Source: Pseudomonas cichorii (GTDB lineage: Bacteria > Pseudomonadota > Gammaproteobacteria > Pseudomonadales > Pseudomonadaceae). Taken from it: 64,000 nucleotides of DNA. A program made the position numbers and the translations under genes. The DNA is taken from the NCBI RefSeq assembly GCF_018343775.1, contig NZ_CP074349.1, positions 1,230,001-1,294,000 on the forward strand, given 5' to 3'. Position 1 is the stretch's first letter. The number at the start of each line of letters is the position of its first letter. A model generated the notes under the pieces. That model was given only the letters and a program-made list of their open reading frames with translations, ran no database searches and had not been told where the DNA came from. Shown here one piece after another: positions 49,079 to 60,601 of the stretch.

Positions 49079-50458
49079 TCAGTCCAGAAGAGAGAGGGTC
49101 ACGGGCGTCAGGTGGTTATCCTCGACGCGCACTTGCAATTCGCCTTCGCCCAGTCTGGCCGTAAGGCGCTGGCCGGGTCGTGTTTGCGCGGCGTTGCGGA
49201 TGGCATTGCCGCGTTCGTCGAGCAGGATACTGTAGCCACGGCCCAGTGTTGCCAGCGGACTTACGACATGAAGTGTCTGAATCTGGCTTTGCAATTGTAG
49301 TTTTCGGGTCTTGATCTGCTCGCGCATGGCGCGTGGCAGGCGTTCGGCCAGAACATCCAGCCGCTGGCGCAGGAAGGCCAGGGTGCGTCCCGGATGCTGG
49401 GCGGCGAGACGGCTTTCCATGTGCGCCAGGCGCACCTTCTGCTTATGCATGCCTTGTTCGAAGGCGCGGCGCAGGCGCATGTCCAGGTCATCCAGGCGCT
49501 GGGCTTGCTGGCGCAGGCGTTCACCGGGATGGCGCAGGCGGCGGGAAATACCGTCCAGACGCAAGCGCTCACGCATGAGTCGATCCTGCATGCGGCTGAT
49601 CAGACGGCGATTGAGGTTTTCTACCCGGCGATGCAGGTCGCTGGAGTCCGGTGCCAGCAATTCCGCAGCGGCAGAGGGCGTAGGCGCCCGCACATCGGCC
49701 ACGAAGTCGCTGATGGAAACATCGGTTTCATGCCCGACCGCACTGACAATCGGGGTCACGCAGGCATCGATGGCTCGGGCCACGGCTTCTTCGTTGAAGC
49801 ACCACAGGTCTTCCAGCGAACCGCCGCCTCGGGCGAGGATCAAGGCATCGAAGCCTCTGGAGTCGGCCAGCTTGAGTGCCCGGACAATCTGCGCAATCGC
49901 TTCGCGGCCCTGGACCGCCGTCGGAATCAGGGTCAGCTCGACTTGCGGCGCACGACGGCGGAACACGCTGATGATGTCGCGGATCACCGCGCCTGTAGGC
50001 GAGCTGATAATGCCGATACGTTGCGGGTGCAGCGGCAGCGCGACCTTGCGTTCGGCGCTGAACAGGCCTTCGTCGCTGAGCTTGGCTTTCAGGGCATCGA
50101 AAGCCAGTCGCAATGCGCCATCGCCCGCCGGTTCGACGGTATCAAGAATCAGCTGATAGTCGCCGCGGCCCTCGAACAGCGAGACTTTGCCGCGAACCTT
50201 GACCTGCAAGCCATCCTTGAGCGCCTGCCGGACACGCGCCGCGCTCTGGCGAAACAGGGCGCAACGCACCTGGGCGCCGGAGTCCTTGAGCGTGAAGTAC
50301 ACATGGCCGGAGGCCGGGCGCGACAGGTTGGATATCTCGCCCTCGACCCAGATGCTGCTGAACACATCTTCCAGCAACACCCGTGCACGGCCGTTAAGCT
50401 GGCTGACAGTGAGGACTTCCCGGTCCAGGCCGAGTCTTGCAAAGGGATCTTTAATCAT
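49079..50458 (-). CDS. xseA: Exodeoxyribonuclease VII large subunit
   Basis: A 459-residue nuclease subunit: N-terminal OB fold (VSQLNGRARVLLEDVFSSIWVEGEISNLSRPASGHVYFTLKD), catalytic core with GIISSPTGAVIRDI and ILARGGGSLEDLWCFNEEAVARAI, then a long coiled coil (about 290-400) and the C-terminal RGYSIL segment. It degrades single-stranded DNA with XseB. Confidence 0.96.
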   Translation of the reverse strand: MIKDPFARLGLDREVLTVSQLNGRARVLLEDVFSSIWVEGEISNLSRPASGHVYFTLKDSGAQVRCALFRQSAARVRQALKDGLQVKVRGKVSLFEGRGDYQLILDTVEPAGDGALRLAFDALKAKLSDEGLFSAERKVALPLHPQRIGIISSPTGAVIRDIISVFRRRAPQVELTLIPTAVQGREAIAQIVRALKLADSRGFDALILARGGGSLEDLWCFNEEAVARAIDACVTPIVSAVGHETDVSISDFVADVRAPTPSAAAELLAPDSSDLHRRVENLNRRLISRMQDRLMRERLRLDGISRRLRHPGERLRQQAQRLDDLDMRLRRAFEQGMHKQKVRLAHMESRLAAQHPGRTLAFLRQRLDVLAERLPRAMREQIKTRKLQLQSQIQTLHVVSPLATLGRGYSILLDERGNAIRNAAQTRPGQRLTARLGEGELQVRVEDNHLTPVTLSLLD

Positions 50459-50555
50459 GGCGGCATCATAAAGGGATTTGCCCGGCCACCACCACTGGCG
50501 GTTTTCGGGTGGCGCAGCTATATAAGCAGCGCGTGGTCAATTCAGGGAGAGTCGT

Positions 50556-51323
50556 GTGGCGGTCGAATGGTTCAACCAGTTGGGCTTTGCACCGTTGGAT
50601 CTGCTGTGGATCGAACTGGCCGTGATGGCGGCCTATATAGTGTTTGGCGTCGCCGGTTTCGGTACGGCGCTGGTGGCCGGGCCTGTCCTGATTCATTTCA
50701 TGCCGCTGTCGCGGATCATTCCCTTGCTGGTGATGCTGGATTTCCTGGCGGCTTTCGGCAACCTGCTGCCTTCCCGGCAATCGGTGGTCCGCTCGGAGTT
50801 GCTTCGCCTGCTACCTTGCATGGCGGTGGGCTGCACCTTGGGCGTGCTGTTTCTGCTCAATCTCAAGTCCGATGTACTGCTCCTGATGATGGGGCTGTTC
50901 GTGACGGCGTATGCGCTTTACAGCCTGGCAGTCAACGTACGACCGACCCAGCTGGCGGCGGGCTGGGCGATCCCCATGGGCACGATCGGTGGCTTGTTCG
51001 GTGCCTTGTTTGGCAGTGGCGGTTTTCTCTACGCGATCTATCTCAACAGTCGCCTGACTTCCAAGGAGCAGGCGCGGGCCACGCAAAGCGCCCTGATCAG
51101 TTGCAGCACTATCGTGCGCCTCGGGCTGTTCTTGCTGGCCGGGGTCTATGCCGAAATGCCCTTGCTGCTTCTGGCGGTCTGCCTGTTGCCTGCGATGTTG
51201 CTGGGTTCATGGATCGGTCGATCACTGGTGACGAAACTGTCCCGTGAAGCCTTTGTGCGGCTGGTAACCTGGCTGGTGCTGGTCAGCGGTCTGGCGTTGA
51301 TCGGTCGTTACATTGCCGGTTGA
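50556..51323 (+). CDS. TSUP (TauE/SafE) family membrane transporter
   Basis: A 255-residue, roughly eight-helix protein. Family signatures: VFGVAGFGTALVAGPVL near the N-terminus and GGLFGALFGSGGFLYAIYL in the second half. The substrate is probably a sulfur-containing or organic anion. The start is GTG with CAGGGAGA upstream. It is the second TSUP gene in this window and only distantly similar to the one at 6715-7506. Confidence 0.9.
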   Translation: MAVEWFNQLGFAPLDLLWIELAVMAAYIVFGVAGFGTALVAGPVLIHFMPLSRIIPLLVMLDFLAAFGNLLPSRQSVVRSELLRLLPCMAVGCTLGVLFLLNLKSDVLLLMMGLFVTAYALYSLAVNVRPTQLAAGWAIPMGTIGGLFGALFGSGGFLYAIYLNSRLTSKEQARATQSALISCSTIVRLGLFLLAGVYAEMPLLLLAVCLLPAMLLGSWIGRSLVTKLSREAFVRLVTWLVLVSGLALIGRYIAG

Positions 51324-51389
51324 TGGGGCGGCGTTCCGGGCTGACCTGTTAAACTGCCGCCCCCGATCAGCCTTCAGCGACACATTGCC

Positions 51390-53503
<2,114 letters not shown>

Positions 53504-53518
53504 GGCCGACGATAGCTT

Positions 53519-53598
53519 CAAGCTTTAAGCTACAAGCGGTGGTTGCGGTGACGCAACTACCGCGACTCCGACAACTTGCAGCTTGCAGCTTAAAGCTC
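53519..53598. repeat. Cruciform-like repeat between guaB and guaA
   Basis: AGCTTTAAGCTACAAGC (53520-53536) is the near-perfect inverse of the sequence at 53581-53597, and GTTGCG-GTGA-CGCAAC (53542-53557) forms an inner hairpin. This AGCTTNAAGCT repeat family is widespread between Pseudomonas genes. Confidence 0.65.
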
Positions 53599-53623
53599 GC
53601 AACTGCTCATCAGAGCTCCTTCC

Positions 53624-55201
53624 ATGGCCCTCGATATTCACGCCCACCGTATCCTGATCCTCGATTTCGGCTCCCAATACACCCAACTGATTGCCCGCCG
53701 TGTGCGTGAAATCGGTGTGTACTGCGAACTGCATCCGTTCGACATGGACGATGAAGCGATTCGCGAATTCGCTCCACGCGGGATCATCCTCGCTGGCGGC
53801 CCCGAGTCCGTCCACGAAGCCAACAGCCCGCGTGCTCCGCAAGCCGTGTTCGACCTGGGCGTGCCGGTCTTCGGTATCTGCTACGGCATGCAGACCATGG
53901 CCGAGCAGTTGGGTGGCCGCGTTGAAGGCTCGGACCTGCGCGAGTTCGGTTACGCCCGTGTCGACGTGGTCGGCAAGAGCCGCATACTCGACGGCATCGA
54001 AGACCATGTCGATGCCGATGGCGTCCTGGGCCTCGATGTCTGGATGAGCCACGGCGACAAGGTCACCGAAATCCCGGACGGCTTCCACGTCCTGGCCAGC
54101 ACACCAAGCTGCCCTATCGCCGGCATGGCTGACGATACCCGTGGCTACTACGGCGTGCAGTTCCACCCGGAAGTGACCCACACCAAGCAGGGCGGTCGCA
54201 TCCTGTCGCGTTTCATCCTCGATATCTGTGGTTGTGAAGCGCTGTGGACCCCGTCGCACATTGCTGAAGACGCGATTGCCAGCATCCGCGCCCAGGTCGG
54301 TACCGACAACGTCCTGCTGGGCCTGTCTGGCGGCGTCGATTCTTCCGTGGTCGCAGCTTTGCTGCACAAAGCCATTGGCGATCAACTGACCTGCGTCTTC
54401 GTCGACAACGGCTTGCTGCGTCTGCACGAAGGCGAGCAGGTCATGGCCATGTTCGCCGAGAACATGGGCGTCAAGGTCATCCGCGCCAACGCCGAAGAGC
54501 AGTTCCTGAACAACCTGGCTGGCGAAAGCGACCCGGAGAAAAAGCGCAAGATCATCGGCCGCACCTTTATTGACGTGTTCGATGCCGAATCCTGCAAGCT
54601 CGACAACATCAAGTACCTGGCGCAAGGCACCATCTACCCGGACGTCATCGAGTCGGCTGGCGCGAAAAGCGGCAAGGCTCACGTCATCAAGTCGCACCAC
54701 AACGTGGGCGGCCTGCCGGAAGAAATGAACCTCAAACTGGTCGAACCCCTGCGCGAGCTGTTCAAAGACGAAGTCCGCCGCCTCGGCCTGGAACTCGGCC
54801 TGCCGTACGACATGGTCTACCGCCACCCATTCCCTGGCCCGGGCCTGGGCGTGCGTATCCTGGGTGAAGTGAAAAAGGAATACGCCGACCTGCTGCGTCG
54901 CGCCGACCACATCTTCATCGAAGAACTGCGCAAGGCCGACTGGTACCACAAAGTCAGCCAGGCATTCGTTGTCTTCCAGCCAGTCAAATCGGTTGGCGTC
55001 GTAGGCGATGGCCGCCGCTACGCCTGGGTCGTTGCCCTGCGCGCCGTAGAAACCATCGACTTCATGACCGCACGTTGGGCACACCTGCCTTACGAACTGC
55101 TGGAAACCGTCAGCGGGCGGATCATCAACGAGATCGAGGGGATTTCGCGGGTGACTTACGATGTTTCGAGCAAGCCGCCGGCTACGATTGAGTGGGAATG
55201 A
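53624..55201 (+). CDS. guaA: GMP synthase (glutamine-hydrolysing)
   Basis: A 525-residue enzyme making GMP from XMP. Class I glutaminase with Cys in [10 protein letters not shown] and His-Glu in [11 protein letters not shown]-loop ATP site [17 protein letters not shown]-terminal dimerisation domain intact to [10 protein letters not shown]. guaA 3' ends are known integration sites for genomic islands, and a foreign-looking gene follows here, although the guaA end is complete. Confidence 0.98.
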   Translation: MALDIHAHRILILDFGSQYTQLIARRVREIGVYCELHPFDMDDEAIREFAPRGIILAGGPESVHEANSPRAPQAVFDLGVPVFGICYGMQTMAEQLGGRVEGSDLREFGYARVDVVGKSRILDGIEDHVDADGVLGLDVWMSHGDKVTEIPDGFHVLASTPSCPIAGMADDTRGYYGVQFHPEVTHTKQGGRILSRFILDICGCEALWTPSHIAEDAIASIRAQVGTDNVLLGLSGGVDSSVVAALLHKAIGDQLTCVFVDNGLLRLHEGEQVMAMFAENMGVKVIRANAEEQFLNNLAGESDPEKKRKIIGRTFIDVFDAESCKLDNIKYLAQGTIYPDVIESAGAKSGKAHVIKSHHNVGGLPEEMNLKLVEPLRELFKDEVRRLGLELGLPYDMVYRHPFPGPGLGVRILGEVKKEYADLLRRADHIFIEELRKADWYHKVSQAFVVFQPVKSVGVVGDGRRYAWVVALRAVETIDFMTARWAHLPYELLETVSGRIINEIEGISRVTYDVSSKPPATIEWE

Positions 55202-55222
55202 TCCTACGGTGCAGCATGAAAG

Positions 55223-55244
55223 AACCGGCTTTTGCCGGTTTTTT
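55223..55244 (+). terminator. guaA terminator
   Basis: AACCGGC-TTTT-GCCGGTT followed by TTTT, with an outer GCATGAA/TTCATGC pairing. Confidence 0.88.
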
Positions 55245-55344
55245 CATGCCCGAACGAATGGTTTACTCTCGCTATTGAAAGTTCCGCATTATTGGTAGCA
55301 GTTCTCTGTCAGTAGCTGGATATCGTCAAACACGGAAGATCAGA

Positions 55345-58300
55345 ATGAAATTCCTCACAGATGATGAGATTAAAGTTGCGTACGCTCACGTCGGAGCCGT
55401 AGACGAAGGGAGTGTTGGGCCAGATAGAGCAAATTATCTTGCGTTAACGGACGCTGATTTTGAACTCCTTCTGTACAGCATCTATAGAGAGTGTACGTCT
55501 GATTTTCCGTGGTACAGCAATGCTCGTTTGATGGTCACGGGAGCAGACCAAGGGCGGGATGTTTGGCTTACGAAGGATGAGCGGCCGGTTGGGCTTATTC
55601 AGTGCAAAAAAGTTAAAGCTGGTTTTACTCGGCCGGACACGCTCCGTGAGGTAATCAAGTTCCTTCTAAATGTCGTGCTTGAGCCGGCGCTTATGCCGGA
55701 CCCGACCGATTTCCGCTTTATTCTTGCCCTTGCTTCGGATCCTGCAAGTACAACAGCCGATTTTTTTGACACGTCACAGACTTGGCTAACTGCCAATGAA
55801 GCAAAGCTTTTAGGTCTGGTTACCGACGTCATTAAAAAGTATGAGGCATTCTCGACACTTAAGATCGAGGCTGTTATGCCAGGCATCAGTACGGCTCTCA
55901 AAAGTTTGAAATATGAGCTTCTTAGGCCAGTCGACCTCGATGCGTTACTGGAGCGCATTCCTGCTGTCCGTCAACGGTTTTTCAAAGTTCAACTTGTCAT
56001 GTCTCTGAAGGATGCCGATGCCATGATTGAGGCTCGGTTCGCTGCAGTCGGCTTGGTTTCAAAGAGCACAACGACATTCACCAGAGATGATGTTGAAGAA
56101 GACATTACGCGCGGGTCACGCGGTCTGGCTGATTGGCCTCAAATGATTTGGGGACAGCATATAGAACGACCAGAGTTCGACGAACTGATCCAGCGGATCA
56201 GTCGGCATCCTGCAGGCTCCACGCTGGTCGTCGGAGGAGCAGGGACTGGGAAGTCAGCACTGCTCGCTGAGCTGTATTGTGCCCTCAAAGCCCGCGGCCA
56301 GATTGTGCTAGCGATAAAGGCCGACATGCTTAGCCCTGATATTGTGAATTTCGCCGACCTCGCCCGCGATCTTGGTATGTCAGGTGATATCGAACAGGAG
56401 CTTCTCTCGCTGGCGGTTGAAGCGCCGGTTGTGCTGATCATTGATCAGCTTGACGCTGTCAGTGAAGTGATGGACCAAAGTTCACAGCGCATGCAGGTTT
56501 TACTTCGCCTTGCGTCTCGGCTACAGGAGGCAGAGAGTCAAGAGGGCAATAAACTTCCCATTCACGTAATCGTTTCTTCGCGACCATTTGAGGCGAAGTT
56601 CGACGCTCGATTTAGGTTACTTGATGCGGATGAGTTACTACTTGCTCTGCCTCCGTTCGAGCGGATATCCACACTGCTTGGTGAGCTCGGTATCGACTCC
56701 ACGGTCGTGCCAGATAGTCTCAAAGAGGCGCTGCGTACACCTTTTGCTCTCGCTATATACGTTGATCTTGCCAAGTCTGGCTTGAATCCTGCGGATTTTA
56801 CAGCAGCAAACTTACTTGATCGATGGCTCGACAAAAAATTACCTGTAGGGACCGCGCGTGCTTCGTGTCTGGCGTTCTTGCGCCAACTCGCAACTGACAT
56901 GACGCAGTATGAGAGCCTCTGGCGGCCGGCCGCTCACTATGATCCTGATTACAGCGAGATGCTGCGTTGGGCCGAGTCAATTGGCATCGTCATCCGCGAA
57001 GACGTCAGTATCGGATTCAGTCATCAGTCATGGCTAGATGATTTCCAAGCTAAGACACTCCGAACCGCACAAGAGCTGGCTGATTATGCATGGAGTCGCC
57101 AAGAAGGGTTATTTGCGCGGGGAACAGTCTTGCGTGGCCTTGAGCATATGCGAAGGGTTGATAGGGCTTCCTATGAGGTTGCTATTCGCTTGTTGCTACC
57201 AAACCCCAAGACACGCAGACATTTGCGCCATCTTGTGGCCGATTATTTGGCGAGTGTTGATGATCCGAGCGCAAGTGATATTGCTTGGGTCGATTGGATG
57301 GCGCGTAACGATCATGCACTTGCGAATCGGGCATTCAGGCAGCTAGCGACAAGATGGCCGTACTGGAGGTCAGGGGTGCTGCCGCTCCTTCCTTTTCTTC
57401 TACAGGACGAAAAGCATCGCTGGAATGCGACCATGTTGCTCGTTCGAGAAGTTGCTGAGGACTCGAGCCAAGTTATGGATCTGGTCGACCGCTATTGGTC
57501 TGATACTTCACATGACGGAGATGTGTTTAGTCTCTTTGAGCGTTCTGGTATTGCGACCGACCGTGCAATCGCCCATGTCCGTACGATCTTTAATCGAACG
57601 ACGTTGGCAGATTGGGCGATATCCCATTACGCCAAGACTTTATATGAGAACGGTAATACTCACGTTGCTTTGGATCTCATTTCATTTTGGGCTGAGTTGC
57701 AGCCTGCGGATCGGCACAATGACATCAGCGTTTATGGTGTTGAAAAGATTGCGGCAGCCGCACCGCTCTATTGTGCCGAACGGCTCCTGCCTTGGTTTGT
57801 TGGGGTGGCATCGCGAGAGGTTGGTGATGGACGGCCAGGGCATCGGTATCCGCAATCGATATCTGTTCCATACGATTGGAAAAATGACTCTGGCCAAGGG
57901 CATTTGACGCAGCTTCTGCGAAGTGTGCTCGAAGAGTCAGCAGTTTCTGACCCGCTGGGTGTGCGCACCTTGCTTGTTACTGTTGTTGCTGTAGAAATTG
58001 ATGAGGTCCAGTCGCTAGTGGCCGATACCCTGGCGGCGAACTCGGCTGTATTTGCTGAGTATGCGCTCGCGTTTCTCCTGGCCGATCAGCGGCGTCTTCA
58101 TCTAGGTAGCGACATGTTCGACGATGAAAGAAGTGTCGGCCACATGATCTGTGGTTGGTCGTCAAGCACACTGATTGCCCAGATCACTCCCTACCTCTCT
58201 CTCGCTGATATTGAGCGGATGCGCGATTACATCGAGGCTTGGGAGCCTTGGGGGAAAGAATTACAGGAAGAGCGAGATCCTGCCCATCGAAGGCAATTGC

Positions 58301-59208
58301 TCCGTTGGTCTGATGAGCGGAGGTTGCGTTTACTTGCCGAACTACCTGTGCAAGTACTGACGCCCCGTCGTCGTAGGCAAGTTGAGGAGTGGCAGGTCGA
58401 ACAGCCCACGCTACAAGCAAAGCGTGGCGGTCGGAGGATGGCGCAGTTCGTTGGATCACCCATGAGTCACGATCAGATGGCGAAAGCCAGTGACGATGCG
58501 ATTATCAAAATGTTCGATGCAGTAAATGACCACACTGGGCGTCATGAGCACCCGAAACACTGGTTGAAGGGTGGTATTACTGAGTTGTCTCGGGCTTTTG
58601 CCGCGTTTGCGAAGTCGTTTCCAGACCGTGTTCTTCGTATCATTCCGCGTTTACAACCGGGTCTGCACGAGCAGGTTACAGGCGCCGCGATTAGGGAGTT
58701 GTCGGCGGTTGAGGCAGTTGACGCTCAGACACAAAAAGCTTTGATTTTGGATGCCCAGTCCCGTGGCTTTTCGTCGACTAGCTTTCGCCACGATGTTGCC
58801 AGCGCCATGGAGGTACTCGCTAAACGCCTGAAAGGTCTTGAGGGTCGTGACATCGAGTTGCTCAAGGGCTGGCTGCAGCGCGACCCCAATGTGTTGGCCG
58901 CAGAAACACTACGTCACGCCAAGTTAAACAAATCCAATCGTGAGAGGAATGAAAAACCAGATCAACGCCCTGAGGCCATGCTATTTGGCCGGGGCGGGGG
59001 GATGCATTTTCTCCCTCAGCGCAATTTCACGCTGCTGTCTGCGATCGCGGCGGGATATCTTTATCGTAACGGCGTGGATTTTGATGGTTGGCTCGCGGAG
59101 TTGGAACTACACGTTACTTATCCTGAAGATCCCGAGGTTTGGAGTGCGATCCTAATATTCAGGTCGTATGAACTTTGGTGGGCAGATGAATCGCCCCGGG
59201 TTTCGTAG
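55345..59208 (+). CDS. Mrr-like nuclease - STAND NTPase protein, C-terminus altered by an IS
   Basis: A 1287-residue protein. Residues 40-115 have a restriction-endonuclease motif set GADQGRDVWL ... GLIQCKK (Asp72, Gln86, Lys88), as in Mrr and Cap4 nucleases. A P-loop NTPase follows: Walker A GGAGTGKSALL (297-), Walker B VVLIIDQLDAV (Asp367), and a probable NACHT/STAND continuation to about 560. Residues about 570-1270 are helical repeats of the sensor type. This is the architecture of antiphage STAND (AVAST-like) proteins. The last codons from 59187 are the left end of the following IS, so the native C-terminus is lost. GC is visibly lower than in guaA. Confidence 0.7.
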   Translation: MKFLTDDEIKVAYAHVGAVDEGSVGPDRANYLALTDADFELLLYSIYRECTSDFPWYSNARLMVTGADQGRDVWLTKDERPVGLIQCKKVKAGFTRPDTLREVIKFLLNVVLEPALMPDPTDFRFILALASDPASTTADFFDTSQTWLTANEAKLLGLVTDVIKKYEAFSTLKIEAVMPGISTALKSLKYELLRPVDLDALLERIPAVRQRFFKVQLVMSLKDADAMIEARFAAVGLVSKSTTTFTRDDVEEDITRGSRGLADWPQMIWGQHIERPEFDELIQRISRHPAGSTLVVGGAGTGKSALLAELYCALKARGQIVLAIKADMLSPDIVNFADLARDLGMSGDIEQELLSLAVEAPVVLIIDQLDAVSEVMDQSSQRMQVLLRLASRLQEAESQEGNKLPIHVIVSSRPFEAKFDARFRLLDADELLLALPPFERISTLLGELGIDSTVVPDSLKEALRTPFALAIYVDLAKSGLNPADFTAANLLDRWLDKKLPVGTARASCLAFLRQLATDMTQYESLWRPAAHYDPDYSEMLRWAESIGIVIREDVSIGFSHQSWLDDFQAKTLRTAQELADYAWSRQEGLFARGTVLRGLEHMRRVDRASYEVAIRLLLPNPKTRRHLRHLVADYLASVDDPSASDIAWVDWMARNDHALANRAFRQLATRWPYWRSGVLPLLPFLLQDEKHRWNATMLLVREVAEDSSQVMDLVDRYWSDTSHDGDVFSLFERSGIATDRAIAHVRTIFNRTTLADWAISHYAKTLYENGNTHVALDLISFWAELQPADRHNDISVYGVEKIAAAAPLYCAERLLPWFVGVASREVGDGRPGHRYPQSISVPYDWKNDSGQGHLTQLLRSVLEESAVSDPLGVRTLLVTVVAVEIDEVQSLVADTLAANSAVFAEYALAFLLADQRRLHLGSDMFDDERSVGHMICGWSSSTLIAQITPYLSLADIERMRDYIEAWEPWGKELQEERDPAHRRQLLRWSDERRLRLLAELPVQVLTPRRRRQVEEWQVEQPTLQAKRGGRRMAQFVGSPMSHDQMAKASDDAIIKMFDAVNDHTGRHEHPKHWLKGGITELSRAFAAFAKSFPDRVLRIIPRLQPGLHEQVTGAAIRELSAVEAVDAQTQKALILDAQSRGFSSTSFRHDVASAMEVLAKRLKGLEGRDIELLKGWLQRDPNVLAAETLRHAKLNKSNRERNEKPDQRPEAMLFGRGGGMHFLPQRNFTLLSAIAAGYLYRNGVDFDGWLAELELHVTYPEDPEVWSAILIFRSYELWWADESPRVS

Positions 59209-59248
59209 ACACCTCCATGCCTTAAAATGAGGCCAATCAGGAGGTGCC

Positions 59249-59527
59249 ATGAGCAACCCGCGTTATCCCGAAGAATTCAAAACCCAAGCGGTCAATCAAG
59301 TGACCGAAAAGAAGCTTCCCGTCGCTGACGTAGCGGCCCGTCTTGGTGTGTCGACGCATAGCCTCTATGCGTGGATAAAGCGCTACAGCAAACCTCAAGA
59401 AGAACGGCAGCAAGACGATGACCAGCACGCTGAACTGCGTCGACTGCGAGCGGAACTCAAGCGGGTCACTGAAGAGCGAGACATCTTAAAAAAGGCCGCC
59501 GCGTACTTTGCCAAGGAGTGCGGCTGA
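59249..59527 (+). CDS. IS3-family transposase OrfA
   Basis: A 92-residue helix-turn-helix protein (YPEEFKTQAVNQVTEKKLPVADVAARLGVSTHSLYAWIKRY) with a leucine-zipper segment (ELRRLRAELKRVTEERDILKKA). AAAAAAG at 59488-59494 is a -1 slippery site (A AAA AAG) that would fuse it to OrfB; the -1 frame is open from there into orfB. Confidence 0.93.
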   Translation: MSNPRYPEEFKTQAVNQVTEKKLPVADVAARLGVSTHSLYAWIKRYSKPQEERQQDDDQHAELRRLRAELKRVTEERDILKKAAAYFAKECG

Positions 59528-60399
59528 AGTACGCCTTTATCAAGCAGCGCGCGGGCGACTATTCCATTCGACGGCTTTGCCTGACGCTGAAAGTCCATCC
59601 CAGTGGTTATTACGCCTGGTTGTCTGAGCCGCAATCTGCACGCGCTAAAGATGATCAGCGATTGCTGGGTTTGATTAAGCATTCATGGCTGGAGAGTGGC
59701 GGAGTGTATGGCTATCGCAAAATCCATGATGATCTTCGCGAGGTCGGTGAAGATTGTGGTCGGCATCGTGTGGCGAGGCTGATGCGTCTTGAGGGGCTGC
59801 GCTCTCAGACAGGGTATCGACGACGCCCTGGAAAGTACGGAGGTAAGCCAGCAGTCGCCTCACCCAATTTACTGAAGCGCCAGTTCGATGTCGTAGAACC
59901 CAACAAAGTGTGGGTCACCGACATCACCTACATTCGCACGTACGAAGGCTGGCTGTATTTGGCTGTGGTGCTGGATCTGTTTTCTCGTCAGGTCGTTGGC
60001 TGGTCAATGAAGTCGCAGATGACCAGTGATCTAGCCATTGATGCGTTATTGATGGCGGTTTGGAGGCGTAAGCCGAAACAGGAGGTGATGGTTCACTCCG
60101 ACCAAGGCAGCCAGTACAGCAGCACCGATTGGCGCAGTTTTTTGAAGGCGAATAATTTGGTTGCCAGCATGAGTCGCCGAGGCAACTGTCATGACAACGC
60201 CGTAGCCGAGAGCTTTTTCCAGCTTCTAAAGCGGGAGCGTATCAAGCGGAGAATCTACACCACGCGGCAAGATGCTCGTAGCGATGTGTTCGACTACATC
60301 GAGATGTTCTACAACGCAAAACGCCGGCATGGTTTCAACAATCAGCTGTCACCGGTAGAGTTTGAAAAGCGTTACGCAATGAGCTTGCAAGGTGTCTAG
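59518..60399 (+). CDS. IS3-family transposase OrfB (DDE integrase domain)
   Basis: A 293-residue catalytic part. HTH_21 region YGYRKIHDDLREVGEDCGRHRVARLMR, then the DDE residues in VWVTDITYI, VHSDQGSQYSS and GNCHDNAVAESFFQLLK. The annotated GTG start is probably not used; translation by frameshift from orfA gives the OrfAB transposase. It appears intact. Confidence 0.93.
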   Translation: MRLKYAFIKQRAGDYSIRRLCLTLKVHPSGYYAWLSEPQSARAKDDQRLLGLIKHSWLESGGVYGYRKIHDDLREVGEDCGRHRVARLMRLEGLRSQTGYRRRPGKYGGKPAVASPNLLKRQFDVVEPNKVWVTDITYIRTYEGWLYLAVVLDLFSRQVVGWSMKSQMTSDLAIDALLMAVWRRKPKQEVMVHSDQGSQYSSTDWRSFLKANNLVASMSRRGNCHDNAVAESFFQLLKRERIKRRIYTTRQDARSDVFDYIEMFYNAKRRHGFNNQLSPVEFEKRYAMSLQGV

Positions 60400-60494
60400 A
60401 GAATCCGGGGCGATTCAATGCCTATTGATAATAGAGTGGGAGTTATCCTGCGTCCGGTGTAGGCTGGCAGTGATTGGATTGGCAAGAAACACCC

Positions 60495-60520
60495 AAAAGC
60501 CCGCATAACTGCGGGCTTTT
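60495..60520. terminator. Bidirectional hairpin terminator
   Basis: AAAAGCCCGC-ATAACT-GCGGGCTTTT, nested in a longer CCCAAAAGC / GCTTTTGGG pairing (60492-60529). It is a likely terminator for the convergent GGDEF-EAL gene and for the region right of the IS. Confidence 0.8.
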
Positions 60521-60601
60521 CGCTTTTGGGGCTGGCAAATTCAGATAGCGGGGCTTGCTACCGTGGCACGAGCGCCAGCTGCGCCTTGCCCCATCAGCAA
60601 A

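Larger units (their letters stand above)
59187..60417 (+). mobile_element. IS3-family insertion sequence, 1231 bp
   Basis: The terminal inverted repeats begin TGAATCGCCCCGG (left, 59187) and end CCGGGGCGATTCA (right, 60417), with further matching to about 28 bases. It contains an orfA/orfB pair with a programmed frameshift site. No target duplication is visible (flanks AGA and ATG), suggesting a deletion or rearrangement after insertion. Confidence 0.88.

Noticed and set aside
59187..60417. Inactivated IS with broken transposase
   Set aside because: orfA, the A6G slippery site and the DDE orfB are all intact; overlapping frames reflect programmed frameshifting, not mutation.
55203..60600. 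Integrase-bearing genomic island with attL/attR at guaA
   Set aside because: No integrase gene and no duplicate of the guaA 3' end was found in the window; only an IS3 element is present.
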